Part shown: in pieces, positions 23,901 through 34,800 of the stretch
How the letters are laid out: the number at the start of each line of letters is the position of its first letter
How positions within the stretch are numbered: position 1 is the first letter of the stretch
NCBI GenBank assembly: GCA_918807975.1
Contig: OU964931.1
Location: forward strand, 13,402,251 to 13,466,250
Length of the DNA stretch: 64,000 nucleotides
Direction of reading: 5' to 3'
Source: Aplidium turbinatum
Taxonomy: Eukaryota; Chordata; Ascidiacea; Aplousobranchia; Polyclinidae
Made by a program: the position numbers and the translations under genes
The notes under the pieces: model-generated
What the model saw: the letters and a program-made list of their open reading frames with translations, nothing else
Told to the model about the DNA's origin: nothing
Databases searched by the model: none

Positions 23901-25514
23901 TGGATGGCTTATCACGGAATTACAACCTATGGCCACAAGTGAGTCCAAATATTCTTTTACTTTAGGGGTTTTATTTTCATGCATAAGGTTGATGTTGATG
24001 TCTCCGCAAATGATATACTGTGATTTCGTCTTCTCAATTTCCGCAATAGTTGATATTATCCTGTTTTGAAAACTATCAATGTTTGGTCCAGGATGCCTGT
24101 AGATGACACCCACGACTGCGCTGTCTTGAGAATTACTTTTTATCTCGATCCAGAGGTCTTCACAATTTGGTACATTTAAGCTAATATCATTACGTATAGA
24201 ATATGCAATGTTATTTTTAATGTAAAGTGCAACGCCACCAGCATTTGTAGGAGAGTTTTTGTGTAAAAATTTGTATTCGATGAGGTTAAAGTTATCAACA
24301 CAATTGGGTTTTATTTTAGTTTCAGAAATTGCAATAATATCTGGTTGGTGATTAATTTCGGCCAAAAATTCTTCGAGTTTGTCTTTGTTTTTACTTAGAC
24401 TGCGGGTATTGAAGTGGAACAAAGAGAGCTTTGTTTTTTTACTTTCTTGAAAGAATTTTTTAGTATCTGATGTAGAGAGGTAGTTTTTGGAATCGAAATT
24501 GATGTTAGTAGTGGACATTACAACAAACACAATAAAAATGACTGACATATACATGTGCAATGAATAATTACAATATGACTGGTTAGGCTACGGAGTGACT
24601 TTCAGTTGATAGACGAAAAACTTTGAAAAATAAACACTATTATTGCGTTCTGAAATATTTAATTTTGCAAGGATTTTACTACTAAACAAATAAGTAAATA
24701 AACCACCAACACGTGCATTTATATTTTATAGTCAAAATAACAGAACTGAGAAATTACTTATGGATGACAAGAGAAACAATTCAACAGAAGAACTTGTAAT
24801 TAATTAAGACTAAATAAAACATATAACAAATCAAGTCGAAGTGGTGTGAGCAAAACTTGGAAATAAAAGCACTATTATTACGCCATAATAAAAATGTTTT
24901 ACAAGAAAGTTGAAGATTAGCCTTGCACCGTACGCATTAAGTTAATTTTTTTTAAGTAGAAATTTACAACAAAAAGTTAGTGCAGAACTACAAACAATTG
25001 GCCAACAAAAGAAAATTAAATCAAAAGCGGAGTTGTAACACAGTCCAAATTCAATCCTTCTTTAGAAATTTGATTTAATAGTCATAAGAACCTTTTTCTG
25101 AGTCAATGGTTACTGTACCAAGCCTGGACAGGGGGTGGAAATGAAGGTTGACTACGGTTAGGTGGAATATAAAGAAGTCCAAAAAGATATCTTGTGACTT
25201 TTCTTCACTTTGTCTTCAAAATTCAATTATCTATGAGCGATCCAACTGAGAAATGCAAATGACAAAATGGCTGTCAAATTCAATGAATAGCTTCTAGCTG
25301 GCCTAAATCAAGATTTCTTCGAATTGTTCTGTCTCTGCGAGTTTTTAATCAATTTTGAAAATTTTTGGACTGAAATGACCGCAATTAAATTTCTTTCTTA
25401 ATTTGTCAAAATCTAGCTATTCTCCAGGCCTAAGTTTTTCTTTAGTCCAATTTATATATTTAGACCTGGAGAGCAAAATCTTTGCTGCTAACTTTTTCCC
25501 GCGCTTTTTTCGTA
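20984..25514 (-). mobile_element. LINE B, near full-length, L2/CR1 group
   Basis: The 4.5-kb insertion splits LINE A. Its 3' end lies at the low-coordinate side and consists of a short TTGAC repeat after AATAAAT, not a poly(A) tail, as in CR1 and L2 elements. TCAAGT is present at both borders (20978-20983 and 25515-25520) and once in the restored LINE A. A roughly 950-bp leader (24561-25514) precedes the single ORF and shows no ORF1. The 3' untranslated part is about 580 bp. Confidence 0.85.
21564..24560 (-). pseudogene. LINE B endonuclease-reverse transcriptase, one stop
   Basis: One frame of 998 codons, interrupted only by TGA at 22460-22458 (codon 701). The N-terminal apurinic-type endonuclease shows N51 (HFNTRSL), E80 (SETK), Y154 (YRHP), D187/N189 (GDIN) and the SDH triad at 256-258. 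The reverse transcriptase shows DLRPISLLP (562-570), HGFR (599-602), FLDLSKAFD (632-640) and GIPQGSVLGPL (690-700), then the stop, then YVNDLP and the catalytic FADD at 720-723. The C-terminal part (to KNQLLHEYTCVP) looks complete. It copies its own RNA into chromosomal DNA by target-primed reverse transcription. The one stop falls between the GIPQGS and FADD blocks, so this copy cannot make a working enzyme unless the stop is read through. Everything else looks young and uneroded. Confidence 0.9.
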
Positions 25515-26032
25515 TCAAGTTCTGGTTACGTAAATTCCTTTCTTACTGCCTGCACCACCTCTCAATTCCAAAAATCTGGAGAGGAGCTTTGGTAGTTGCG
25601 ATTCCAAAGCCTCACAACCACCGCGGAGAACCCGATGAGTTATCGTCCGATATCTCTCCTCTGTGCTTCTTTTAAAATCCTCGAAAGGCTGATCTATGCC
25701 CGCGTCAACACAATTATTCACCCGCTCCTTCCAAAAGAGCAAGCTGGGTTCCGGCGCGGAAAATCCATCGTAGATCAAGTCACTCCTTTGACCCAAGACA
25801 TCGAGAACTGCTTTGAAGCAAAAAGGAAGGCCGGTGCTATCTTTTTAGATTTCACAGCTGCCTATGACATCGTGCGGCACCACGGCCTTATTTGCAAGCT
25901 GCTTCGCCTGCTTCCTGACCATCATACGTGGTCTTTTCGAAGATCAACAGTTTGGATTATGGGAATAGGCTATTGACTTTCTATAGCCTAATACAGAATT
26001 CCTAAGCAAGCTAAATCGTCTTCAGCAAAATT

Positions 26033-26235
26033 CGGCTGCATAGACGAGTGGTGAGAGCGCTGGAACTACAATCGAAAAAGCGCCGGTTCGACACCGATCA
26101 TGAGCATGCAGCTGTGTCTTTGGCAGGACACTTAAAGGCATGCCTGAAGGTGGAAGTGAAGATTGGCTTCCTTGCTTTCCCGTCCACTTAATCTAAATCT
26201 TCAGCCACCAGGTGTAAGCCTGGATACGACAAACA
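26033..26235 (+). repeat. tRNA-derived SINE, family 1 (copy 1)
   Basis: The head CGGCTGCATAGACGAGTGGTGA (box A region) and GGTTCGACACC (box B) is followed by AAGATTGGCTTCCTTG and a GTAAGCCTGGATAC tail. The second copy is at 61357-61540. AGCAAAA-like words flank both sides, suggesting a target duplication. Confidence 0.8.
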
Positions 26236-27909
26236 AGCAAAAGTTAGACCGATGTGTGGAGATTTTCCTATCGCCAAAAAACACGAAACACTTTTTATAA
26301 CGAAACACTTTTTATAACACCTTATAACTTTTCTACAAAATGCTACATTTGGGTCTGAAATCGACAAAATATTATGTTTGGGTGACCGTTATCAATTCAA
26401 GGAAGAACTGTGCCCTCCACAAATAAGCAATTTCATTAGGTCAAAATAAAGTCAAAGTTTGATAAAAATAAAATTAAAAATTTTTTTTAGATCAAAATCG
26501 GGGATGAAAATGTGTATATGTTTTTACCCAAGCATTAATTTTTTCATTCATAAATATCCTTTTTTTCTGACAGGGAAAAAGAAAGGTAGGCTACGCTGTA
26601 GCCTATAAGTGTTTGGATCTTGTATAAAAAAAAACTGGATTGCGGTTTGCGTTTGGAGTCGGAGTGGAGTTTGCTGTCAATATCTCTAAAATATGTGGAG
26701 CGGAGTTTGAAGTCTCAGTTTAGCAGTCCCCTTGCACATGTAAGTTGGTCACAAATTTTGTTTCTATGTTCAACTTTCATGTGATCTTTGACGTCATTTG
26801 CAAACATTTGCTACTTCCAGAATTTTTATTTTTTTTGAAAGGAGGCAAGTTTTGCGCCGAAGTTAGCAGTGCACTATGCTGTTGCTTTCAGCTCAAAATT
26901 CTTTGAGATGATTTGAACAACTCGATTTTTTTTATCGGTGTTAGTGGGAAAACCATTTCTCCGACTGTGGGTCCTTTTTTATAGATCAGACTAATTTCAT
27001 TAGAAGGTAAACATTTGTTTCGGGCACAGTAGACTATCAAAATTAAAAGAAGATTTCAAAATATCATGCATTATAGCTCACACGTCGTCATTAGAGGGTG
27101 CAAAATGTGCCATTGTCCCTGGGTTCTGAAAACCTTTGGTAGCAGCTAACCCACTGGACAATATTGGGCATTACCTTGAGTAACGAGTACCGTATGACCC
27201 AAACACAGCTTTTGTTTTGATATTGGTGGGAGTTGACCAGAGGCATAACTAGAAGTTTGAAAAAGGGAAGACATACAACTTAAAATGTTTCTATTGGGCA
27301 CATGTTATGCAAGCATTCCCATTGTATTATACGGTATTTGGATTTGTAATAATCTCAGTAACAACTAGGTACTTTTTTTTTGATATAGTTCATGTTTGGT
27401 CACTTTGTTACAGTACACTATGTCCTTGGTGTCAAGCAAATTGCCAAGGTTGTTACAGGCTTCTGCTCGTAACCATGTAGCTTATATATGCATATTATAC
27501 AATATACATAGACAGTTTTTAATGTAACAGATAAAATACCTTGCTTAAGTAGGAACTTTTCAATTTAGTAGACCAGTTAACATTAGAGACTCGAAGTCTT
27601 TGCCAGTACAAATAGCATAGGCTACGGTAGTTTATTTTGAGTTAGTGTAAGTGAAGCATGTATTCAGTACTGGTACCAATAATGTTAAATTGCAAGTTTG
27701 CATTGACTAGCCTAACGTTTGCTAACAAAATTAAAAGATTTTGTAGATAAATTACTTAATCCTGTTATTATTTAATTAAGGTTGAAGACATGTCACCAAA
27801 ACATGGTTTATGTTATAGACAACACAGTAGCCTGTAATCGATAATTTCTTTCTTAAGTCAAACGTGTTTCTTTTATTTTTAAAAATAAATTTGTTTTGCT
27901 TAAATGTCT
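26236..27909. other. intergenic stretch before SLC25A26
   Basis: No exon or element end is recognised. It should include the promoter and possibly a non-coding first exon of SLC25A26, which I cannot place. Confidence 0.4.
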
Positions 27910-27925
27910 AAAATCATTGTTTCAG
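27910..27925 (+). promoter_or_regulatory. candidate 3' splice site upstream of SLC25A26
   Basis: The sequence ATTGTTTCAG ends at 27925, 14 bases before the conserved start codon, after a T-rich stretch. It would serve as acceptor for a 5' untranslated intron, or for a trans-spliced leader as used by tunicates. If it is used, the upstream in-frame ATG at 27904 is removed. Confidence 0.5.
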
Positions 27926-27939
27926 AATTAATTATAGAC

Positions 27940-28785
27940 ATGGAGGGTGTATTTACACCCTTAATTAGTGGAGCCTTTGCAGGTTTATCTGTAGATTTAT
28001 CTCTTTATCCAGTTGATACAGTGAAAACTAGACTTCAAAGCAAACAAGGTTTCTTTCAAGCTGGTGGCTTTAGAAGACTGTATTCTGGGGTTGGTTCTGT
28101 TATGATCGGATCAACTCCAGGAGCAGCTGTGTTTTTTATGGGATATGAATCTGTAAGGTGTTTTTTGCGAAAACATGTATCGTCTGAATCAATGTCAGAG
28201 AAAGTTGCATTTGATATGACTGCTGCATCAGTGGGTGAGATTTTGGCATGTTTGGTCAGGGTACCGACAGAAGTAATAAAGCAACGTGCTCAAGTCAATA
28301 CTGGACTGAGCAGTTTAACTGTTCTTCGCAAGTGCATTCATGAAGAAGGATTATCTGGTTTATACTGTGGTTACAGAAGTACTGTTTTACGTGAAATTCC
28401 ATTTTCAATTATTCAATTTCCTTTGTGGGAATTCTTCAAATTAAAAGTAGCAAAAAGACAATCTAACAATTCCACCACTGCCTGGCAAAGTGCATGGTGC
28501 GGGTTTTTTGCCGGGGGTCTAGCAGCCGGTCTGACCACACCGCTTGATGTTGCTAAAACTCGAATTATGTTGACTCAAACGAGAACCATTTCTGCGCGTA
28601 ATAAAATTTTGCCTGTGATATATGATATTGCCAAGCATGAAGGAATTTATGCACTTTTTTCTGGAGTTGTTCCACGTGTCCTTTTCATATCTGTTGGAGG
28701 TTTTATATTTCTTGGCATGTATGACTTAGTTAATGCTCTAATAACAACTCATTCAGGCAATGTAAAACCATTCTCTGGTAGCTAG
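27940..28785 (+). CDS. SLC25A26: mitochondrial S-adenosylmethionine carrier
   Basis: Inner-membrane carrier that exchanges cytosolic S-adenosylmethionine for matrix S-adenosylhomocysteine, feeding mitochondrial methylation. The 281-residue protein has three carrier repeats. Numbered from the upstream ATG, the signature motifs are PVDTVKTR (36-43), PTEVIKQR (121-128) and PLDVAKTR (213-220). Family-specific stretches are also present: TRLQSKQGF, RGYKSTVLREIPFS-like YRSTVLREIPFS, IQFPLWE and GGFIFLGMYD, as in the human protein of about 274 residues. I start at MEGVFTPLISG because it aligns with the human start and follows a splice-acceptor-like TTTCAG. The longer in-frame start at 27904 adds 12 residues. 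The coding region has no intron, unlike the vertebrate gene. The stop is TAG at 28783. No poly(A) tract or flanking duplication suggests a recent retrocopy. Confidence 0.95.
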   Translation: MEGVFTPLISGAFAGLSVDLSLYPVDTVKTRLQSKQGFFQAGGFRRLYSGVGSVMIGSTPGAAVFFMGYESVRCFLRKHVSSESMSEKVAFDMTAASVGEILACLVRVPTEVIKQRAQVNTGLSSLTVLRKCIHEEGLSGLYCGYRSTVLREIPFSIIQFPLWEFFKLKVAKRQSNNSTTAWQSAWCGFFAGGLAAGLTTPLDVAKTRIMLTQTRTISARNKILPVIYDIAKHEGIYALFSGVVPRVLFISVGGFIFLGMYDLVNALITTHSGNVKPFSGS

Positions 28786-30305
28786 TACAGAATGCAACAA
28801 TCACTTTTTATGTCATATTCGCATTTTTGGTTTTTATTGTGCATGCCATGTGAAGTCAACTCCTTCTCAATTCTCTTATGCTAATTACTTAGGCAATGAA
28901 ATGCAATTTCGTCAAAATTCTTGGTGTATGAATTGTCTTGTAACATACAGTATGCTACCATACAAAAGTACATGACTTTATATATAATACATTGTTTACT
29001 GATTTTAATATGTATGTTAAATTCCAGTCGCTCAAAAACCTAGTTTTATCTTTCTTGAAGTGTTTTAAAATAGCTTCTGAACTGGTCTTTTTGTCATCTA
29101 AACAATTAAAAATCTGAGAGCAAGAGATGCAACTATTTTCATTTGAAGGCCAACTGTATTTCATTGGATTACGTTAGATGGCGGCCAGCCAGCCCCACCT
29201 TCATTGAACAAATGAGATAGCTACCAGCACACACAAACGTGCCATTTTAATTTTCAAGAGGTCCGAGTTACAAGTGTAAATCGACTTATGCACAAGTACA
29301 ACTTATACTCAAATAAATATACAGGACATGTGAAATATGATATCTTTACATATCTTGCCAATGTCAACTTTAACAGTTAAATGTTCAATTTTATGATATT
29401 ATTACGTTGTAAACAGCTTCACTTTCAAAAGGACTGCTTCACTATATTTATATATGCTTCAAAAAAAAAATTTGTTTTGCTCAATTTTATATTTGTTTGT
29501 ATGCCAATTTCAATACACATAGCTTCTTTACAGTAAACTGTGAAATAAAAATCATTTTCATGATAAGCTGTTTGAGTTTAACATTTTATTTTTATTTTCC
29601 AAAACGTGTTTCAAATGCTTTGAAAATAATTTTTCAATCACTTTTTTATATTGGTTATTCAAAATTATTTGTTTGATATATTGTGAATTGTATGTTAATG
29701 CTTGCTCCAACAGCACTCGGGCAAAAACATAAATTTTGCTGAAATTTAACAACACGTTCTACAAATTTTGTGACAAGTTATATGTTTTTTTTTTCTGTCA
29801 GCCTAGTTTGATGATCAGGCAAACTTCATATATTCATTATACAATGTTTAAACGATATATTCTCATGTTGTTGAAGAATAAAGTTTGAAAGTGTTGAACT
29901 TTTGTTTTTTAGAATCAAGTTGTCAATTTTTTTTCTTTTGTAGTCATTCTGAATTTTGCTAAATCAGTCAAGTAGAATGAATGTATTTCTAATCAGATTC
30001 CAACAATGCCAGTTTTTATATCCTATTAGGCTAATTTATGCTTGAAAATACCAATAGGTAGGCTGCAGATGTTAAAAACAAAAACATTTCTACAGTTACA
30101 GTAAAAAGAAGCAATTTATATTGTTATTTGAATATTACAACTTACAAGGTGTGTCACATAAATGGTTACTGCAGGCCAGGAGCCATAGGCTGCATATTGA
30201 TATGCAAAGTGCTGACTGCAGTGCGATATGAAAGATGCACAACCTTTTTCATTTATTTATGTTTTTTTTACCAGTGCCAAGTTTCAGTTTCCTACCTATA
30301 ATTGA
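28786..30305. other. 3' flank of SLC25A26, nothing coding
   Basis: AT-rich sequence that should hold the 3' untranslated region. AATAAA words occur near 29313 and 29876, but I cannot say which, if either, is used. Short minus-strand ORFs (28955-29164, 29558-29755) have no recognisable features. Confidence 0.4.
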
Positions 30306-30313
30306 TTGAGCAA

Positions 30314-31111
30314 TAGGGTGGCTCGTTTTTGAACTTTTTTTTTTAATTCTCTCGGGGTAGTGGGGAAATGGTGCCAATGAGTGAGAAAACAATCATGACA
30401 AAATTTGAGATTTGTAAAAAATTGTCTTCAGCCTCCTCATGGGGCCCAAAAATCGAAAAATGGGGTCAAAAACGCAATTTTTTTCAAAAATATTTTCAGT
30501 TTGGGTAGATACAATATTGTTTAGATATATCTAAATAACCTAAAAAAAAAATTGAAGTCATTTGAATGATTCCTTCAGCTTCCTCACAGCTTCTGAAAAT
30601 TTCGCATTTTTGTTTGTGGTTACATAACTATGTACAAACTTTGTCAGTGACGTAAATTCAAATAAAAGACATCACTTTTTCCTATCAAATTAATCCAATT
30701 TCATTAAAAAATGACGCAACAGCTCAAGGCAGGTCTATAAAGAGAAATAGAATGACGTGTACTCATGTACTCACCCACTCATGTACTCACCCACAAAAAT
30801 GCGAAATTTTCAGCAAAATGGAAATTTTCAGAAACTGTGAGGAAGCTGAAGGAATAGTTCAAATGACTCCAATTTTTTTTCTTAGGTTAATTAGATATAT
30901 CTAAACAATATTGTATCTACCCAAACTAAAAATATTTAAAAAAAAAATTGCGTTTTTGACCCCATTTTTCGATTTTTGGGCCCCATGAGGAGGCTGAAGA
31001 CAATTTTTTACAAATCTCAAATTTTGTCATGAGCGTTTTCTCACTCATTGGCACCATTTCCCCACTACCCCGAGAAAATTTAAAAAAAAAGTTCAAAAAC
31101 GAGCCACCCTA
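30314..31111. mobile_element. fold-back hAT element, ~310-bp inverted arms
   Basis: It begins TAGGGTGGCTCG and ends CGAGCCACCCTA. The inverted arms (about 30314-30640 and 30784-31111) match for most of their length, including paired GGTAGATACAATATTG and CAATATTGTATCTACC. Perfect 8-bp duplications, TTGAGCAA, lie at 30306-30313 and 31112-31119. The loop is about 140 bp and no transposase is present. It sits 0.8 kb upstream of ATP6V1H. Confidence 0.92.
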
Positions 31112-31869
31112 TTGAGCAACTTAACCACTAAGCACTAAGCAGCATATAATAATGTTGGAATGTCTTTACAAATTCGTAAATTTTTTTTTTATTAGTTTGA
31201 TTGTTATTATTATTCAAGAATATATGTTTCAATGCTTACTTATTGTCAAAATGAAAATATTTTTTTTCGTGCATCTGCAAAGTTTATGCTCACTCAAACC
31301 TTCAAAAGAAGATATCCATTTTTAAAAGTTTGAGTTTAGTTGATAGTGATACTTTGTATTACTGATCTTAATCAATTATCTAGTTGAGTATGATTGACCT
31401 GATGAGTGAAAATATCTCATGTTATGTTACAAGACATGTAGTCTATCGTTTCATTATTGAGAGTAGGTCTGGGTTTGACACACAGTTTTAGCAGTATCTT
31501 CTATGTTCTATATATACAAGTTTGTAGTTAGATTGACACTACCGTACTACCGTTTTTATAAAAACTTTAAAGCTGACTAACACTTGTTGCTTTTTTTTTT
31601 CAAAAAAAAATATTGAGATCAATAGCTAAGTAGTATATTTATTATCTATCTTGTTTTGTTTGCCTAGTTTCAGTGATTTTATTAACAATCATGAGCTGAA
31701 TTTATAAAACTGCCTTATGAACTATGTAGAGCTACATTTTGAACCATTGTAGTACTGCAATACTAATAGCCTACTTTTATATGAACTACGATTTGAGCTT
31801 TATGTTTTATACAACATTGAAGGTTTGGCTTAATTTGAAATTAGTTCTACTATTTCATATTCTGCAAAC

Positions 31870-34800
31870 ATGAATAATCAAAATAGTTTATATGGCGGCT
31901 TATTACCACTTGCTACTGTGCCAACCAATCAGCTGCAAGCCCAGGTATATTTTGCTTCAGTTATTGCTATTATAGTATTAACCACCTGCTTTTATTACAT
32001 TTTCTTGAGATTACGTTAGACTTTTCACATGAAAGCTTATTGAGTTGACTGACTGTTTTTGAAACTTTGGTTTTTAGTGTCTGCATCTTAGTAAGTACAT
32101 TGCATAGGTGCATGCTAATTAGGTTCCTATACTGTAGCACCGGCGATTTAGGTGCTGCAAACTACTTTGCAATTAATTTTATTCAAATTTTCTTTGTAAC
32201 TGTTTTGTAAATACATTCTTTGCATCACAACTTTTGTATATGGTACTTTTTTGTTTGATACAAAGTTTCATTCGGAAGCATTGACCTACATAGCTGAAAA
32301 TTTTGGACACAAAATCCTTGGCTATACTTTTGGACACAAGTGTTGTTATTAAGCCTAAAATGTACAAATCAATATAATTAGACTTTATGTTAAGGGGACA
32401 CCTCTAATGAAATCCCAATATTCGCTGATGGCTGAGAAGCTTGCCTCAGATAAGCTAACTATTGTGGGAACCCCCACATACCATATATTTCTGAAAAGGG
32501 CATGAAAAGACACATCTGAATATGCAAGTCTCATGCAATAAAAGTTTAATTTGATGCAATGAGCTTCCTTCAAACACAGACAATATTTCAATAATTATTT
32601 TTTGACATGCTAATAGAAAACACTGTTTCTCACTACCAGCACCATATAGCAACAAGAAATGTTATGAAATGCTAGATCTACGGTACCTTGTGTGCAAATA
32701 CCTATGAGAGCTTTTTTCTCTAAAATGTCACTTTCCTAAAAAAAAAACAAATTTTTTGAAAGTTTCTTGTGTGCGAAAATATTTATACACATTTTTTTCA
32801 ATAAAATGGTCAAGAAATAAAATTTTTAAAAAAGCTTTCATAGGTTGATGCAATACCATTGTACCAGCATGCATTCCAATTTTTAGCCAATTCAGACAAG
32901 AAATAAACAAATGAGTTTGTTTAAATAAACATTTACTGCAAAAAAATGTCATTTTGGGTAAAACGCGTTTAAAGTTATGGTTTGCAAATACAAAGCAAAT
33001 CGTGCATTTTCAGCTGGGCTATTGTTACTGTCACTACTGGCTTTGAAATGCTAGGATACAGGAAATTTGTAACTGCTGAAGCATGACCAAAACAACAGCT
33101 ACAAATACCACAAATATATAAAACCAGAAAGGGCTTTTCTGTTGCTACTATTAGTATATTTTCAGCATATCATATCATCGTTCTGGCATATTTTAGACTT
33201 TTGGGTCGCGTGGTAGCTCCACTAGTTCTAAAATTTAACAGGGAATGAATTGGAATTGTGGAGAAACTGCCATATATTCAGAATCCTGATGAAATTCTCT
33301 ATCTTTTCAGTCCAAAATATAATTTTCTTCAAAAAAATTTTTTTTCATTAGAGGTGTCCCCTTAATATTATTAATATATATCCTGCAAGCACCTAATATA
33401 ACTCACTTAACTTGAAATTGTAGCATAAAAACTTGACACCAAAGACAGTGTTGGAGTAATTGGACCTACCTGGCATCTGCTTACAAGTCCTGCTCTGCAT
33501 CATTGCAACTTTTTTTTAAGTTGATATTAATTATGGACATTTTCTCATTGATCCCAAACGCATTTTTTGCTACAGTTTTTTTTATTTTGATTATTTGCCA
33601 TCTATTTATTCCAATCATTTGGTATTGGCCTGGTGGGATCCGACTGAACAGTATTGCTTGTAGAACTTAGCTTACCATGGTTTATGTTGAAGATTTGTTG
33701 TATATCTTATATTTTAACATCTTATATATGATATATATGCCTTTGTAGGCGATTGAAATTCGAACACATCGAGTCAATTGGCAAGCATACCAGCAAGGCC
33801 AAATGATCCAACAACAGGATTTTGAAGTGATCAGAGACTTTGAACTTGCTCAGACACCTGAAGCAAAGAGAGAATTGTTAAACAGAAGAGGAGATGAGGT
33901 AATTCAATTGCAAGTTTGTTTATGCATAAATTAACATTGTAATTCCATAGCCCACTGACAAGCAGATTCATATGAAATCACTTAAAAGTTTGTATGTATT
34001 GGTATGACTTGTAATTTATTATTGCAGTGTGCAAGAACTTTTCTGAAACTGATGGCAAAGATTTCAAAAGACCAAACAGTCCGTTATATTTTAACTATAG
34101 TGGATGATCTGTTAACAGAAGATCGAGAACGCACAAGATTGTTTTGCAGCAAAAATAATAAAAAGCAACCCTCTCCTTGGATAGGCTTCATGAACATGTT
34201 GAATCGCAATGATAAGTTCATAGTTCACCAGGTGAGAATTCCAGATGGTGAGCTTAAATTATTAGTGTTAGCTGTAGATAGCAAATTCACTAAATTTAAT
34301 CACTACAACAGTACCTCAGTAATACATTAATAGAAGTCGTGAAACAAACTTATGTGAAATCATGGCATACTCAACTGCTCATTTTGTTGTATATAAATGT
34401 CTTTAATAGTTTATAGCAAATAGCATTTGCGTGGCTATATTAAATCACATATTCACACTTTGTGTTTACAACTCTGGCTAAGCAGCCATGTTGTGCTGTC
34501 TTATTCTGCCTTCACCAAACACAGTATTCATTTACCATTATTTTAAAATGCTGAGGTTATTTGTTCTTACATTCAGGCAAGTCGCATCATATCCAAGCTA
34601 GCTTGCTGGGGAAGCGAGAGAATGGGTTCGCAAGATCTCACTTATTATTTGAACTGGATGAAGACGCAGCTATCAAATGAGGTTTATTATTGTTATTGTG
34701 CTAATAGTAATATCTTTCTGTAGTTGTTGTAGTTCGAAGTACAAAGTGCATTTCTCTTCTGCCTTCGTGGCATGTGAGCTTGTGTGAATGTGGTGGTGTT

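Larger units (their letters stand above)
19366..25940 (+). mobile_element. LINE A, jockey/CR1-like, in three pieces
   Basis: A 5'-truncated LINE is present in three pieces: 19366-19605, 20645-20983 and 25515-25940. Piece 1 reads FCNVIITVAKA and WDYQCEVLY across shifted frames. Piece 2 reads SHSSRKSWSIINNITGR and ends FALK. Piece 3 begins FWLRKFLSYCL, then IPKIWRGALVVAIPKP, YRPISLLC, PLLPKEQAGFRRGKS and IFLDFTAAYD, which are reverse transcriptase blocks. The endonuclease and the YADD part are missing. The gaps hold the element at 19614-20644 and LINE B. Removing each insertion restores the reading across the junction (DFSHSS and ALKFWL), so both came later. It is dead: truncated at both ends and frame-shifted, for example near 25600. 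Confidence 0.85.
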
